From Pomphorhynchus laevis (lineage: Eukaryota > Acanthocephala > Palaeacanthocephala > Echinorhynchida > Pomphorhynchidae), in the NCBI GenBank assembly GCA_012934845.2, contig WNNJ02003838.1, positions 1-64,000 on the forward strand: a stretch of 64,000 nt of DNA, in the 5' to 3' direction. Both the position numbers and the translations under genes were made by a program. Each line of letters starts with the position of its first letter. Positions within the stretch are counted from its first letter, which is position 1. Below, in pieces: positions 34,921-48,800 of the stretch. The notes under the pieces were generated by a model. The model did not search any database and was not told where the DNA came from. It was given only the letters and a program-made list of their open reading frames with translations.

Positions 34921-36863
34921 TCAAATATTCGGCTTTAGATATGACCGATTCATGACAATTCGTTTACAAAGGACACGAGGTTGATTTGGATTCGGATTTG
35001 GTGCCATCTCCTTATAAATACAAATAATAAATAATAAAGGAAAACAAAGAACCTGATAATTTAATTGAACGCGATCGGGATGAATGAGTCTACGCCCTGC
35101 CATTGGAGATGTGCTGGAAGGAAATACCCGACTTTGAATGTTCATTAAACACGTGTTGTGATATTGGCGACATTGATCTCCTGGTAAACAAAGGTAAAAT
35201 AAGAAAAAACACAAGGTGATTTTACGTATATAGTTCTCCTGGAAAAACTTTTCTTGCTCGTATTCGCTAAGAGCAGCAATTCTTTCTTCTTCTGTTAGAT
35301 CGTCGTCTTTCTATATAATTAGTAAATTTTCAATTTACAACAAATTTAAAAAAAAGTGACGTAAACCCAAAACTTATTTCCTTATTTATCTCTAAAGTCT
35401 TTAAATTTTCAAATGTTGTGTCCTGCAAATCAAGTTGTTGCGGATATACACGCATTTTATTGGAAAAATTTAGTTCCAAACATAAAGGTATGCATTATTT
35501 AATATATCTACAGTTCGCTTGAAATATGTATTTTTGTAAATTTTAATACGATAATAAATTTAACTAAAGATAAAAAAGCGTGTTTTAGCTAATTAAAATA
35601 TGGACGAATTAAGTTATTATTCAAAACTGCAATAATTTTAGTATAAAGTTTTATCACTAAATCAAATTTTATAAAATAATGTATTTGGAAAATCGAATTT
35701 GATCATCGATCAGTCTAGAAAGCATCCATAAAGATAGCAGTAAGCGTGAAAAAGTCGAAATTGCAATTAGTTAAATGTCTATGTTATTATTGAATAGTGG
35801 AGAAGTTTATGTGTTGCATATACTGAAATTTGGCTGCGATAACACAATATTTTTCAGTTTTATTCAATATTTTCTTTTTAAAAAATGAACATATTTTTAT
35901 ATTCTGTTTAAATTACGTTCGTGTGTCATCTTATCATATGTTTAGGCATAATCAATTATCCACACGAAACAAATTCTTTAAATTTTTTTATAACGTTTCG
36001 GTCATACACAGTGACCCTTTTTAAGAGTTTGAAACGTTGTAAAAAAATTAAAAGAATTTGTTTTGTGTGGATAATTGATTATGCTAAACATATTATTAGA
36101 TGGCACACGAACGTAATTTTAACGGAATATAAAAATATGTTCATTTTTTTTAAATATTGAATAAAAATGAAAAAAGAAATCGCACTATGTTGATGACTAA
36201 GTTTATATAATGATTATAAGCTAATTCGCATTTGATGACAAATTGTTAGTTTATCAGAACTAGAAATGATATAAAACATTAATAACTCCAAATAATTTGC
36301 TGATTTTCATAATATCAGCAATAAGCAAATTTTTAGAAACTCATCATTCAAATAAGAAAATTTCGATCCGAGCAAGAAGAATTCAGCAGCTAAACTGAAT
36401 GTTTGATTCGAGAACAATACATGCCCTCATGATGAAATCAAAGAACTTCATAAACAAACAAAATATAAATTAATAAATATTCTTTCCAGCAACGAAACTG
36501 CTAATTAATGATTGGAAGGTCTTATTAAAAAGGCAAATATCTGTATAATTACCTGCAATAGAGAATCGTGTTCGTGATAACGAACAATCCATTCTGGACG
36601 CTTTTGTATGAGATCTGATAAAAGAGAGTCCTAAAGAATACAGAAGCATACATATCAGTAAACCACAGTTTATGTAAAAATACCTTTGGAAGATTTGTTT
36701 TATCTATAGAAACACTTGGATCCCAGTATTGTGGATTGAATATGTACAATTCACTTAAATCAGCACTTGTGAAATGCCTTTCTAAATGGCGTTCGTCGCA
36801 AACACGCATAGTTAAACTTTCCTTGTTTACTTGTCGTTGATAGATTTTTTCTTCAATAGATCC
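34921..36863 (-). CDS. ATRX: ATRX C-terminal exons 19-23
   Basis: Exon 36863-36684 encodes [40 protein letters not shown] and a short linker. Exon 36630-36553 encodes [12 protein letters not shown]. Exon 35310-35226 encodes [19 protein letters not shown]. These match the conserved tail that follows the helicase in ATRX and Drosophila XNP. The last two exons ([13 protein letters not shown] and [17 protein letters not shown]...NI) are less conserved and much shorter than the roughly 200-residue human tail. The last intron (35011-35052) is only 42 nt, has a weak GTTCTT donor, is a multiple of three and has no stop, so it may be retained. Confidence 0.85.
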
Positions 36864-39800
36864 CTGAAACGTAGTATTATTAGTAAATTAATAGAAAGGT
36901 CGACATTTTGTACAAACTTGGGCGATAAATCGGTAGATGTAAACAGGCTGGCTTTGACCGATGCGATAAAGTCGAAATATTGATTGCATATCGTGAGCGG
37001 GATTCCAAGAAACGTCGAAGATAATAGCTCTATTCGCAGCACAAAGGTTTATTCCAATTCCGCCAGCTTTTGTTGAAATAAGAAACAGACGGAGCCTACC
37101 AAATATATTTGTTCAAACAATATAATTTTGTTACTAAATATTATTGATTACAATATATATAAGCTAAACGTGTGCTGGTTGAAAACATGTGAACTGACTT
37201 ATAGCTAACTTGGACTAATAGCTAACACATTTAATAATAAAGCAATATTTTTATGTGATTAAGTTAAAACGGCATTTACAGTACAACGTCATTATCGCAT
37301 GTAGATCATTAAATTGTTTTGCAAATAATATCACAATAACTTGAATAATTTACAATTTGTGATATTTTTAAAAAGAAAATAAGATGAAATTTAAATGATG
37401 TGATTTAAATCAGATATATTCGCTTATATCAAAATACTATTTTAAAATCAGCATGATCGACATACAAAAAAACGTTTTAAACGAAAAGAAAAATAAAACG
37501 AGAAGCATCAGCAAAAACAAAGAGTATTGTATTATAAATATTGTATTTTACAACCAAATTGAAATTAGTAAATTACAATTTATAGCGTGGAAATACAAAC
37601 CAGAAGCTGTTTCTTGTAGCAGGAAGATGTTTATTTACAAAGTACTTATAAACATTAGGTATTTACTTAATAATGAATTTCATTAAAATGTCTTTCAGTG
37701 AGCCTTTTATAAAGAGATTAAACATGAAAAGCAACGAGAAGTTGTCACTTAATCAGATGTTTTGAAGTTACATCTTGCATGTAAAAAAGATTAATTTAAT
37801 AAATTAAAACATCGATTTTTTGACAAGAAAAACAAATAATATTACACCAGATTTTTCTTGTCAACCACTGGTCGGGGTGTCGGGTTGTGAAGGCAGTGCA
37901 CGAACCAAACTAATCCAGACATCGCAATCCTGGTTCGCAAACCAGAGTCTTCTTTCAGATAAATCAAGGCGGTCTTCCGCCAGTTTCGAGATTTGATCTC
38001 TCCACCGGTGTCGAGGTCTAACTCGTAAACTCTTGCCAGAGAGTCCAGCCTGGAAAACCCTTCGAGGAAGGCAATCTCTAGACATCCTCAGAACGTGTCC
38101 TAGCCACCTCAACTGATTTTCATCGATGTGGAGAAGCAGCGACTTTAATCCGAGTCCATCCCGGATGACTGAGTTCCTAACCTTATCACTAAGGCTTAGA
38201 CCGACCACACCGCAAAGAAACCTCATTTCGGTCGTCTGTATACTTGATATTATCCTTTCGTAAATAAAGTAAAGCACATGACCATAAGTTAAGATAGGAA
38301 CGAAGATTGAGCGGTTAGCCGAAAGCTTCGCCCGAATACTCAACTCCCGCTTCATCACGACAGAACTGTACAAAGAACGCATTGCTGAATTAGCCGTACA
38401 GATCCGATTCTCAATCTCCTTGATGTTCATGCCGTCCCTCGAGAATAATACCCCAAGATACTTAAACTCCTTCACATCAGGAACACCCTTTCCCGGATTG
38501 GCACCTAAATCCGATACGAGCACATAGAGTTACGGTCTTGGAGGTACTAACCAACATCTCTGCTGCTTTGCATTATATCGTAAATCTATCTAGTAGAGAT
38601 TGTAAGTCCTCAGACAAGAAGCCAACAAGACAACAACATATGCAAAAAGAAAATATGGTATCCTGATGGAACCGAACTAAGAACGACATCAGTCAGAGAA
38701 GCCCGTTTCATAATATTGTCCATGTAAACAAGGAACAAAAGCAAACATTTTTAATTTTATAAATCGTAAAAGCAAATTTCGTTATTTTCACTGAATTAAC
38801 ATCACGACAATATATGTTTCCACTATGAAACGGTGGAAAGAGATCAGAGCTTTGTTGATTGATTTTCTGTTGTCTAAGGTATTGATCGTTAAAGATTTTG
38901 TGGTTGATAGTATTTTCTCAATTAAAAACCTATAATCCCACTTTGCTTTTGCCCCATTACAAAATATTGTGATATTTTGTTAGTGTAATATTTTTGTACC
39001 AGTGAATTTAAACTTTAAAAGAGAACAAAATTTTGACGTTTTTTAAAAGTTAGAAAGTTGGTCGAATTTTATCTCTAATAATTTTTTTCTCACATTTTCT
39101 TATAAAAATTTGAAATCAATGCGAAATATCAACTTTAATAAAATACAATAAAATTCAATTAAATAAAAAATACATTTTTTATTTTGAATAAGAAAGCGAT
39201 CAATAATAACATTTCGTCTAATGTCGTAGCTTAAACAAAATTTAAGTCACATTATTACTATGATTAACAAAACATTGGTGATTCCAATGGCTATTATATC
39301 AATAGTAAAATAGTGGTTGAATTGTTATAATTACACCATTGATACGATGATAAAAATCTCAATTTATTAGGTACGAACAAATGCAATTTATAGCTATTAT
39401 ATGTTTATATTGCAAATACGAACAGCAACCATCGACATAACCATTTCGATTCACAAACGAGATAACGAGATATAAACGTCAAACTAGAATATTTAGGTGA
39501 TCGATTTGAAATATTGACAAAGCAAAGCAAAAAATTGAAATGATTGTGAAATTAAAATACTCAATTTAATACTGGATCAGTCAATCAAATGAAACATCAT
39601 ACTTTATTGCGCTAAACAATAACCAGAACATTAGGTGATTACTAGAACAAATGATTGAGTGATTAAAATTATAATAATAAAATTTTTATATCTGAAAATT
39701 TTGTTGATGACACTTTAACTGATAGCCCTGACTAGTGAAATAAAATGTGGCTCCAAAGTATACAATAGGTACCTTATTGCATCTGTACATTCTACACAAA

Positions 39801-42800
39801 TTCTTTATAATAAACTACGCTAAATTCATTACGATGATGAATTTTAAATAAAATCAGAATATATTAATTAAATACATGATATTTCGGATCGATACTCTCG
39901 GCTGACGGTGACCTTGGGGCTTAGGTGAATGCAAGCATCAATGCTGCATGGACTAAGTGGCGTGCGACGACAGGGGATTATGCGCAATGAACTTATGAAA
40001 GCAAAAATGCTAAAAAATAATGTTTATATTCTTTATTCTTTAGCAAATATGATCGATAAATTCATCATTTCTAATATAAAAATTTCTATAAAAATACAAT
40101 AAATATAAAATGTAATTTCCAAAAATTCAAAAGCATTGCACATATTAAGTAACAAAGTTGTCGATGTTTGATATTTATTGATAGGAATAATTATTAAGTG
40201 TTTGATATCCACAATAATAAATAGCAAGCAGATTTAAATAGTATTTTCCAACGCACCTTCGATTATTTTCGTCATTAAATCTTCGAATCAGTTTATCCCT
40301 ACTTTTGCAACTAACAAATCCGTCGATTCGAACGTAGTCTACATTAGGTACCCATGTATCCTGTCAAAATAATCATTTGAAGAAGACAAAAGGCGCTGCC
40401 ATAAACCTTTGAAAGCTGATGATTGCTAGAATCCGTGTTGGATTTTATTTGATTTGAAAGTAGCAGTTCAATATAATCGAGAGCTAGCAGACTTTGTGAA
40501 AAAATTACTCTAAAGAGGAAAATATTAAATGATTCATGAGCAAGTGATGAATTATTATTGTAAATCAGCTCTTAGTAACTGTTCGTATTTGTATTATTAA
40601 ATGTATATTTAAAAAACTGATATAAATGAGTGCTTTAATTATGCAATTCATATTCAGCCAATATAAAATAGGTAATACATGATATATTAATTTGTTTGTC
40701 GACCAATTCGACTAATATCGCAAATCGTTTTTAAACAATTACTTAAAGCTTCTAAGCTATCTTAACTTTTACACTTCTTTTAAATAAGAATTAACAAACA
40801 ATTATGTAATGACGTAAATTAAAAACTATAACTATAATATGAAACAAATTAATAATTAAATTGCAATCCGATTTTTTAATCAATAAAAGCAACATATTAT
40901 GGTCATGAAATATGTCTTAACATTGCAAAAGATATAAACAAATTAAAGATTTTCTAAAAACAAATATTTATAAAAAATATTTAAGAAAATTAAAAAGAAA
41001 TGGTGACTTTCATAATTTTATAATAAATCAAATCAGCTAATTGAGTCTATGTATTTAATGTAATTAAAATAAATTATAATAATGCAAAATCAATAAATCA
41101 AAATTTAATAATAAATAATTATAAATAATTGTTATATAAGATTTTATATTATTTATATCATGTTAAAATTTAAAATTGAAATTTAATTAAAAAAAGTCAA
41201 TTTTTATGAATTGACTAACAAATAGCATAGGATATATCAGAAAAAAGATTAGAGGTCATCAGGAGAAACTGCTATGTTATTAAGTTTTAAGTCCCCTATT
41301 CCTTGACCCACATAACAGCGGGGACATTATATTTAATGACGTATTTACTCTAATGGAATTTGATTATCCGGTGTATCTTATTCTAAGCTATTCAATAATA
41401 ACTTGTCTGTAGAACAAATACTATATAGATATCGAAAATAAAGATAAATAGTAAATAATCATATAAGATTTTACAGAATTTATATTTACATCAAGTTAAA
41501 ATTAAAAATTATAAAAAATAAAAGTCAATTTTTATAAATTGACTAATAAATAGCATACGTTGTATTAGAATAAGAATTAGAGGTAAATCTGTAAGAAGCT
41601 GTATTTCAAACAGAGCATCTAGGCATGGCTCGTCGACTAAATATACTTCGATCTCATTAACATCGATCGAATCCACACATAAAGCAGTAAAACACTTCCT
41701 CGGAGCAGAGGAACCTCTATGCTATCAGGTTTCGGCCTATATTCTTCGATCTAATATTGTACGAGGCCAAACACATGCTAATGACGTATTTTCTATGATG
41801 AAATTTGATTATATAGTATCATATTCTAATACGAAGTATATTATTTATTATCAATAAAAATTTCCATTTGAAAAGTTTTATGAATTGACTAATAAATAAC
41901 AGACGATAAGTATCAGAATAAGGATTAGAGATCATCAGGAGGAACTGCTATGCTATCAGGTTTCGGCCCTATACTGCCGCGGAGGTAAACAAAGTTTCAT
42001 ATTATAAATTGTCTATAGATTAAAAAAAAATTTCAGATTTTCAAGTGAATACCGCAATGATTGCATTTAATACCGCGATGATTGCATCGATTAAGAGTAT
42101 GTTAAATCGTATATTTAGAAATACTAACAATCGTATTTCTAAACAATTCTGTGAAATTTTCTATATTATTTATATATTTATATATAGTTTCAGTAAATGA
42201 TCCCATTCAGAATTATTAGTTTATGGAACAGCGTTCCGAGCAAACGAATATTGACGTAGACTTAATAAGGCTGAATCCGACGCAGTATATTAGTTTTAGA
42301 AGACGATACACTAATGCCTACGTGCAGTAAGATTAAGAAGAAGATAATAAAATATACAAACATACTTTTTGGTTATACTGTTTCAGTAAACGTATTAATA
42401 ATATATGAACAATACTGTATACTAACAGTTTTTCATTGTTTGTCCAGCATGCGTCCATAATATCAAATGCCAGTACGATTTTACCTGAAAGAAACTTTCG
42501 AAACCGATCATTGTCACTCAAATATTGATTACACCAGTCTATATAAAATAACAAACACTCGAATAAGAAAATAGTCATATCAAACATTACTTGAATGAGC
42601 TTCTGGATCAGATGTATTTATCCCGATTTCATTTCCGCTATAAGTGACAAGGTTTATTTCACATGATCAAATATTAAAAAGACTTACTTGGAAATGCTTG
42701 TTTTTTTTACGCTTTTTGTCTGTAAAGACGATCGCAGTTCTTTCGAAGTCTCGCTACAATCATCAGAATATGATTCTTCTTCATAGTCTGAAGAGTCATC

Positions 42801-45800
42801 CGATGTGGTCTAATCAAGTTGTTTAAAATTTAATAAATTTTAAATTTATTTAAAATTTAATAATTTAATTTAATTATATTTTAATTTTATTTAATTTAAT
42901 TATTTAATTTTAATAAATTTAGAAATCTCATCTAACAGCAGAATGCTAATGTTAATAATTTACTTCTGATGAAAGAATATTCACTGAATATTTTTTGGAT
43001 TTAGACATACACAAACAATGAGCCACTGACGAAGCCGTAACGCAGCAAAAGCTTTGGCAATATATATAATAACTAACTAAGCCTTTGATCTGATTAAATT
43101 TTACATCTTAACAACGTGAAGCTGAGAGATAAGAGGAGATTTAATTCTATTATTAAATAAATGCAATAAAAATATATACTAAAATTGTCATAACTTATTT
43201 TAAGGTGAAGAACTCCTTTGATTTAGAATTCAAAGCATGAAACCAGTGCATGATCCGTTCGTAATTGATTTTTATAATTAAAAATATGTCTGATAATGAA
43301 TGTATAATTAAATATATGCATATAACCGACATCTGATTGAATAAACGTTCTTTGAAAAAATTATAATGGTGGGCGATTTTATCATCACTCTTCAGTTGAG
43401 CAAAGCCGCTCGCCCACAAATGATAAAAATATGTTGAGTTCATTGTCTATAAATGATAGTTGGCATGTAGAAACTGTCAGTGAGAGCATGCATTGAAAAC
43501 ATAATTGAATGTATTTGTCACAATGCAATCCATCTGTAATTGCAGTTCTATTAATGACAATGGCAAATACCCAAGAAATATTATCGAAACGGCCTAACAT
43601 GACAAGATAACGTAACTACGAAGCGGATTAGATATTATTTATGCAAAAATGAATTTTCGTTTATTCGCGGAGAGAAATAAGCTGATCACAGTTTTATAAT
43701 CATTGAATTAAAAAAGAATAAGGACATGATGTTTTGTAATGACTGAATTAATATTAAAATATAAAAAAGTTTTTCTAAAAAAGAAATATATTAAAAAGCT
43801 TTTATTAAAATAAGATATTTATGTAACAACATATCTTTCAATGTTATCATTTGGATTGAAAACATTACCGCAGCTATTTTGCTGTACATTTTGCACAACC
43901 ATGGATGAACCAGAATCCTACCAAAGGTTCGATTGTCTTTGAATATTGATGTGTTTGAATAGCTACTGGTAACACATTGACTGAGATAATGTAAATATAA
44001 CTGCTTTTGTAAATCTGAAGGTCGGATACTAAGAATGTATTCGTATTTTGGAGGCAACATGGTCATGAGATACTTGTAATCTTTACGCTATAACATCAGA
44101 AAAATTAGATAAAATTTACGGATTTATTTTAGTTTAAGGAAGTGTAAACGATTAACTAGTCAACGATATTACTTTTTAAAGTTTTAAAAGCGATATCAAT
44201 GATGACTTAATGTTTCCTATGACAATGAAACTTAAAATATTTTCATCATAAGATGAACTACCGGATAAAAGAAAGAGGTCATCATGAAGTACAAAGATTA
44301 TCAGATAATTTATTATAGAGTATATATAGAAAAAACAGGCAATTGACTATAATTTATTTAACAACGTTTCGACCTTACAGTATTCTTTAGGTTATTGAAT
44401 GTAAAACAAAGTTTTTATCCAAACAAACAGCCATTAGCTTTGACTAAAGTCATGAGCCATCTCGATGACGTTTTGCCTGGCTGCGTAATTTTTGAAAAAG
44501 ATCATTTCCGATAAATTATTTAAGTTTCAGTAACAAAAGCTCGTAAACTGGAAACTTGCTTATCAGACCATCTCTATCGCAATTTATCGAAAATGTTTTT
44601 TTTTCAAAAGTCACGCAGGCAGCCGAAACGTCATCGAGATGGCTCATACTTCTGATGAGCGCTGCCGGTCATCTCTGACGTCTAGTAGTGACGAATGGTA
44701 TGCTAATCGTTGAGTGTAGTCCAATTAATTACCAACAGCGGTTTTTAACATATCGCCGTATTCTAGTGGAATCCTGGGATTCCTTCATTTCCCGATCAAC
44801 ATACTAGACACCATTTCTATAGGAGTTCCCAAACAGCTAACAACTGGCATGCCGATGAAAGGTCTCTGTGCCTTATGAATTTTCGGCAGCAAATAAAACT
44901 TTCCACGATGTTATTTTATTGGTCTAAGCTCATTAGCCTTTACAAAGTCTAGCTGCTGCTTACTTACTGCAATATCCAGTAGATCATTCACAGTTCGACA
45001 AACTTAAAGACGAGACGCCTCTACTTGACAATATGTAGTTGCATCATTTAGTTGACGCAATGATTATGTCAAATAATAATCTAAGTTCCAGATTACCGCT
45101 TGCGGTCCTTTGTCTGCTTTACTTATTTTTACATAATTTCGTGCTTGTAATGACTTCAGGCCCTCTGCTACAGACTTTGAAATGTTAGGCCTGTACAGCG
45201 ATCTTTCATCGGTAGGCCAGTTGTTAACTGTTTAGGAACTCCTACAAAAATGGTGTCTAATATGTTGATCGGGAAATGAAGGAATTACTGCAGTTAGTTC
45301 CCTCGTACAGCAGCAGCACTGTAGACTTTATCAGGAAGTTTGAAGATCAAAAATGTTCCTTCCCTATGCAGACAATGATGATAACAGCAGATGTTGAGTC
45401 ACTGTATACAAATATTCCCATCGAAAAAGGACTTAACGCCGTCAATCAGATTCTTGTCCGATCTCAGATGTGTTCTGAAAAAAATAGATTTTCTTCTATC
45501 CGCTTTAGAAGTCATATTACGATAGATTTACCTGCAATATGGAAATACAATGTATCGGCAAATAAGAGGAACAGCCAGGGAAACTCCCGTGGCACTCACC
45601 TATGCTATTATATTTATGGATATGATAAGGCGTCGCTGGCTTTCTCAATTTGAAGTAAAGCCTGTATTTTATTGTCGACATATTAATGATATATTCATCG
45701 TGTAGTCTGGATCAACAGAATAGTGGTTTCATTTAAAAAATTGTGCTAGTGTCATGGATGGTATCCGTCTAAGCTTTACAGAAGACGATAAAAGCACTAA

Positions 45801-48800
45801 TTTTCTTTAAGTCAGAGCTTTTCGAACAAATGAAAAATATGAAACAAGAGCGTATCTTAAACCAGAAACTCCATTGATGCACATTCATGCTAATAGCTGC
45901 CACCTTCGGGCAATAAAACGTAATATAATTTTCAACGAGGCGATGAGATTACGACGTACTTGTTCAAAACCAGAGAATTTTGAGGAGAATCTTACAGAAT
46001 TACAATCACATTTGTTGCAGAGAGGCAATAGTATGTCGACGATAGTAACACAATTTAATAATGTACGCAGGTATGGGTGAAACGACATACTTCGAGGCGA
46101 CAAAATAAAATCAACAAATGATGTGATCACAGCAGTAATGCCACACCATCCGATAATTGACAATGTTCAAAGCGATGCGCTAAAGCAGCACGTTCGATAT
46201 GATCAACTAATCAACCGCCAAAACTAAGAGTGTGGTATTCACAAGGAACGAATATCAGTGACATTCTAAAAAATTCACGCAAACAATATAACGTTGGCTG
46301 TAAATCTTGTCGTGACAAACGATGCAAAACTTGCAAGGTTTTAGAAGAAGCGCGAACGATTACAAGCAGCGTAACACGTGGCTACATAAGTTTACACTCT
46401 GATGATAATTGTAAGACCCCAAACATAACATATGTTGGCACATGCCAAATATGCAAGAAACAATATGTGGGGCAAAGTTGTATGGGTATAACGCGGAGAC
46501 TTAATTTACGACGATCACAGTACAAAACAGGCAATCCAGCTGATGATGCTTTACGTCATGCAATAGAACACGGTGTGAGCGAATGTTTCTATTATTGTAT
46601 CGTACACGCCAACGTAATTGATAAAAACGTTCGACTTCGTCTAATGAATGAGGTTAATCGGTAGATTACATACGGAGACGCATGATGGATGCAATCCTGA
46701 GCATCCATTTGTCGAACCAGGAATTACGTGATGTGTACTTTAGATTTCGTTCAATAAATTGTTCTAACTGTAGTGTGTTTTTGTTTTAGATTATTAAAAG
46801 CCGCTTGACCGAAACATCTTGAATCTCATTTTGTGCAATTTTCCTGTTTTTATTATTTCTGAAGAAAAAATATATATTATGGTGTTGTTTATGTATATTG
46901 TATGTGCTAATTCATTATATATAATGAATTATATATAATTTAAGAGCTGGATGGTTCACACTGTGCTACGAAAGCTTACAAGCTACCGGATACCGCTTAC
47001 AAGCTACAAGCTAATGTATTCTCAAAGGATCCTGTGAGAAAATCGACGACAGCAATAAAAATTCCTGCTGAATAAAATTAGGATGATTCGGAAAGCAATG
47101 GTTAGTTTAAAGAGGCAATGCCCATTAAATTTTAATAGATTAATTTTATATTAATTTTTTGAAGATGGTAGTAGTTACTAGCGATATATCAAAATAATTT
47201 TCTTTTCATTCAACTATACCTGTAGTTTCTGGATATTTAAAATTTAAAACATTTTAGTATTTACAAAAAGATCTTTTAACTTATAATTTCATAAAAGTTG
47301 TTTTAATGATTCTAATTGTTCATAAATACATTTATCTTTTTTAATATTTTTAAGTCTATTTTCTTGTTCCTTTAATCCCCACATTGTTAATAATAATATA
47401 TATATATTATTATATGAAATTAGTATATAATATCTTCAGAAAATCAAATTTCTGAAGATGCTAGTAGTTACTAGCGAAATATCAAAATAATTTTATTTTC
47501 GTTTAACTATACTGTAGTTAAACTATATACTGTAGTTAAACTAGTTGAACTTTTCGTTTAACTATACCTGATAGTTCCTGGATATTTAAAAATTTTAATA
47601 CATATCAGCATGTATATATTTCTAATAATTAGCCAAAATCATTTAAATAATTTAATAGATACATGTTGTAAACAAGGTTACTGTAAAAATAACATTAAGC
47701 AGAAAATAGTAAAATATATAAATCAACACAATAATATAAAGAATAAATTCAAACTATTAAGTGCCAAATTTTTATGGATGGATAATAATATTGGGCCTCT
47801 CAATACATATATCAATGGAAAATATTCCACTATTTTCTGTTTGATTTTATTTTCATAGTAACCTAGTTGAAAATATGTATCTATTAAATTATTTAAATGA
47901 TTTTGAAGAAAGACAATATCATTACATATTGTTGCAATTCTTAAAATTTCATTATTTAATGTATTATATATAACATTATATGGTATGCATGAATGCTCAT
48001 GCAAAAATATGTTTCTTGTAAATTTAAATATGTCATCTTTACGATATAAATTAATAGTAGTTTTAGTTAATGTTAATTTAATGTTCATATCTAGATATAC
48101 ACCTTCTTTATCATTAATATTGGTTTTATTAAGAATAAGGTTACAGATAAATTTGTTTACTTATTGAATAAAAATTATTAGAGTTAAATACGCATATATC
48201 TATCATCAATGTATCTAAATATATGTTTCATAAATATCATAACAGTAATATCCTATCAAGTTACATATCCTAACAGTAACAATTGTGTCTAAATAAGCAT
48301 ACCAGAATAACTTCATCCAGCATGCTATGTAATACGTGAACCCGCTTTTTCATTAGTTTAACATCAGATTCAGTAGAATCGGCAAGCATTCCCTTGTTAA
48401 TTGGCAAAACAAATCGATGCTTGAAGTCTTTATATTCACCCAGAAGTTTTGGACTCACTAACGAAACCATGCAATGATCTGGAAATCAAATCAAATTAGA
48501 GAATCAAAAACTCAGCCTGTAAATACATTCATCAAGACTATTCTGTAATGGTGTGCCGGTAAGAATAATCTTTCTAGGAGTTGAAATTTGACTGACACAT
48601 TTGAAGAGTGAAGTTTTGTTATTTCGCAGTACATGCCCTTCATCACAAACAAGAATATCTGGACCTAAAATATGCAATTTTAGCACGAAAATATTGGTAA
48701 GTCTAAATTTAAAAAGAAATACTTATAAGAAAAATTTTACAATACTCTCGACTTAAATAATATAACTGAGAAAACTGAATTCTAGTTATATTCAGAAGAT

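Noticed and set aside
35830-36160. Plus-strand open frames in the palindrome
   Set aside because: They are mirror images created by the inverted repeat and have no coding character.
37861-38523. 220-codon open frame as a host gene
   Set aside because: [10 protein letters not shown] and [10 protein letters not shown] are LINE polymerase tail motifs; broken RT sequence lies directly upstream.
39885-40010. 5.8S rRNA, tRNA or snRNA identity for the GC-rich island
   Set aside because: CTCGGCTGACGG recalls the start of 5.8S rRNA, but the conserved GATGAAGAACGCAGC segment is absent. It also lacks tRNA arms and known snRNA landmarks.
43195-43600. Two overlapping minus-strand frames as extra ATRX exons
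   Set aside because: Frame continuity is already satisfied by 43869 joining 42809. These frames lack suitable splice sites and ATRX-like residues.
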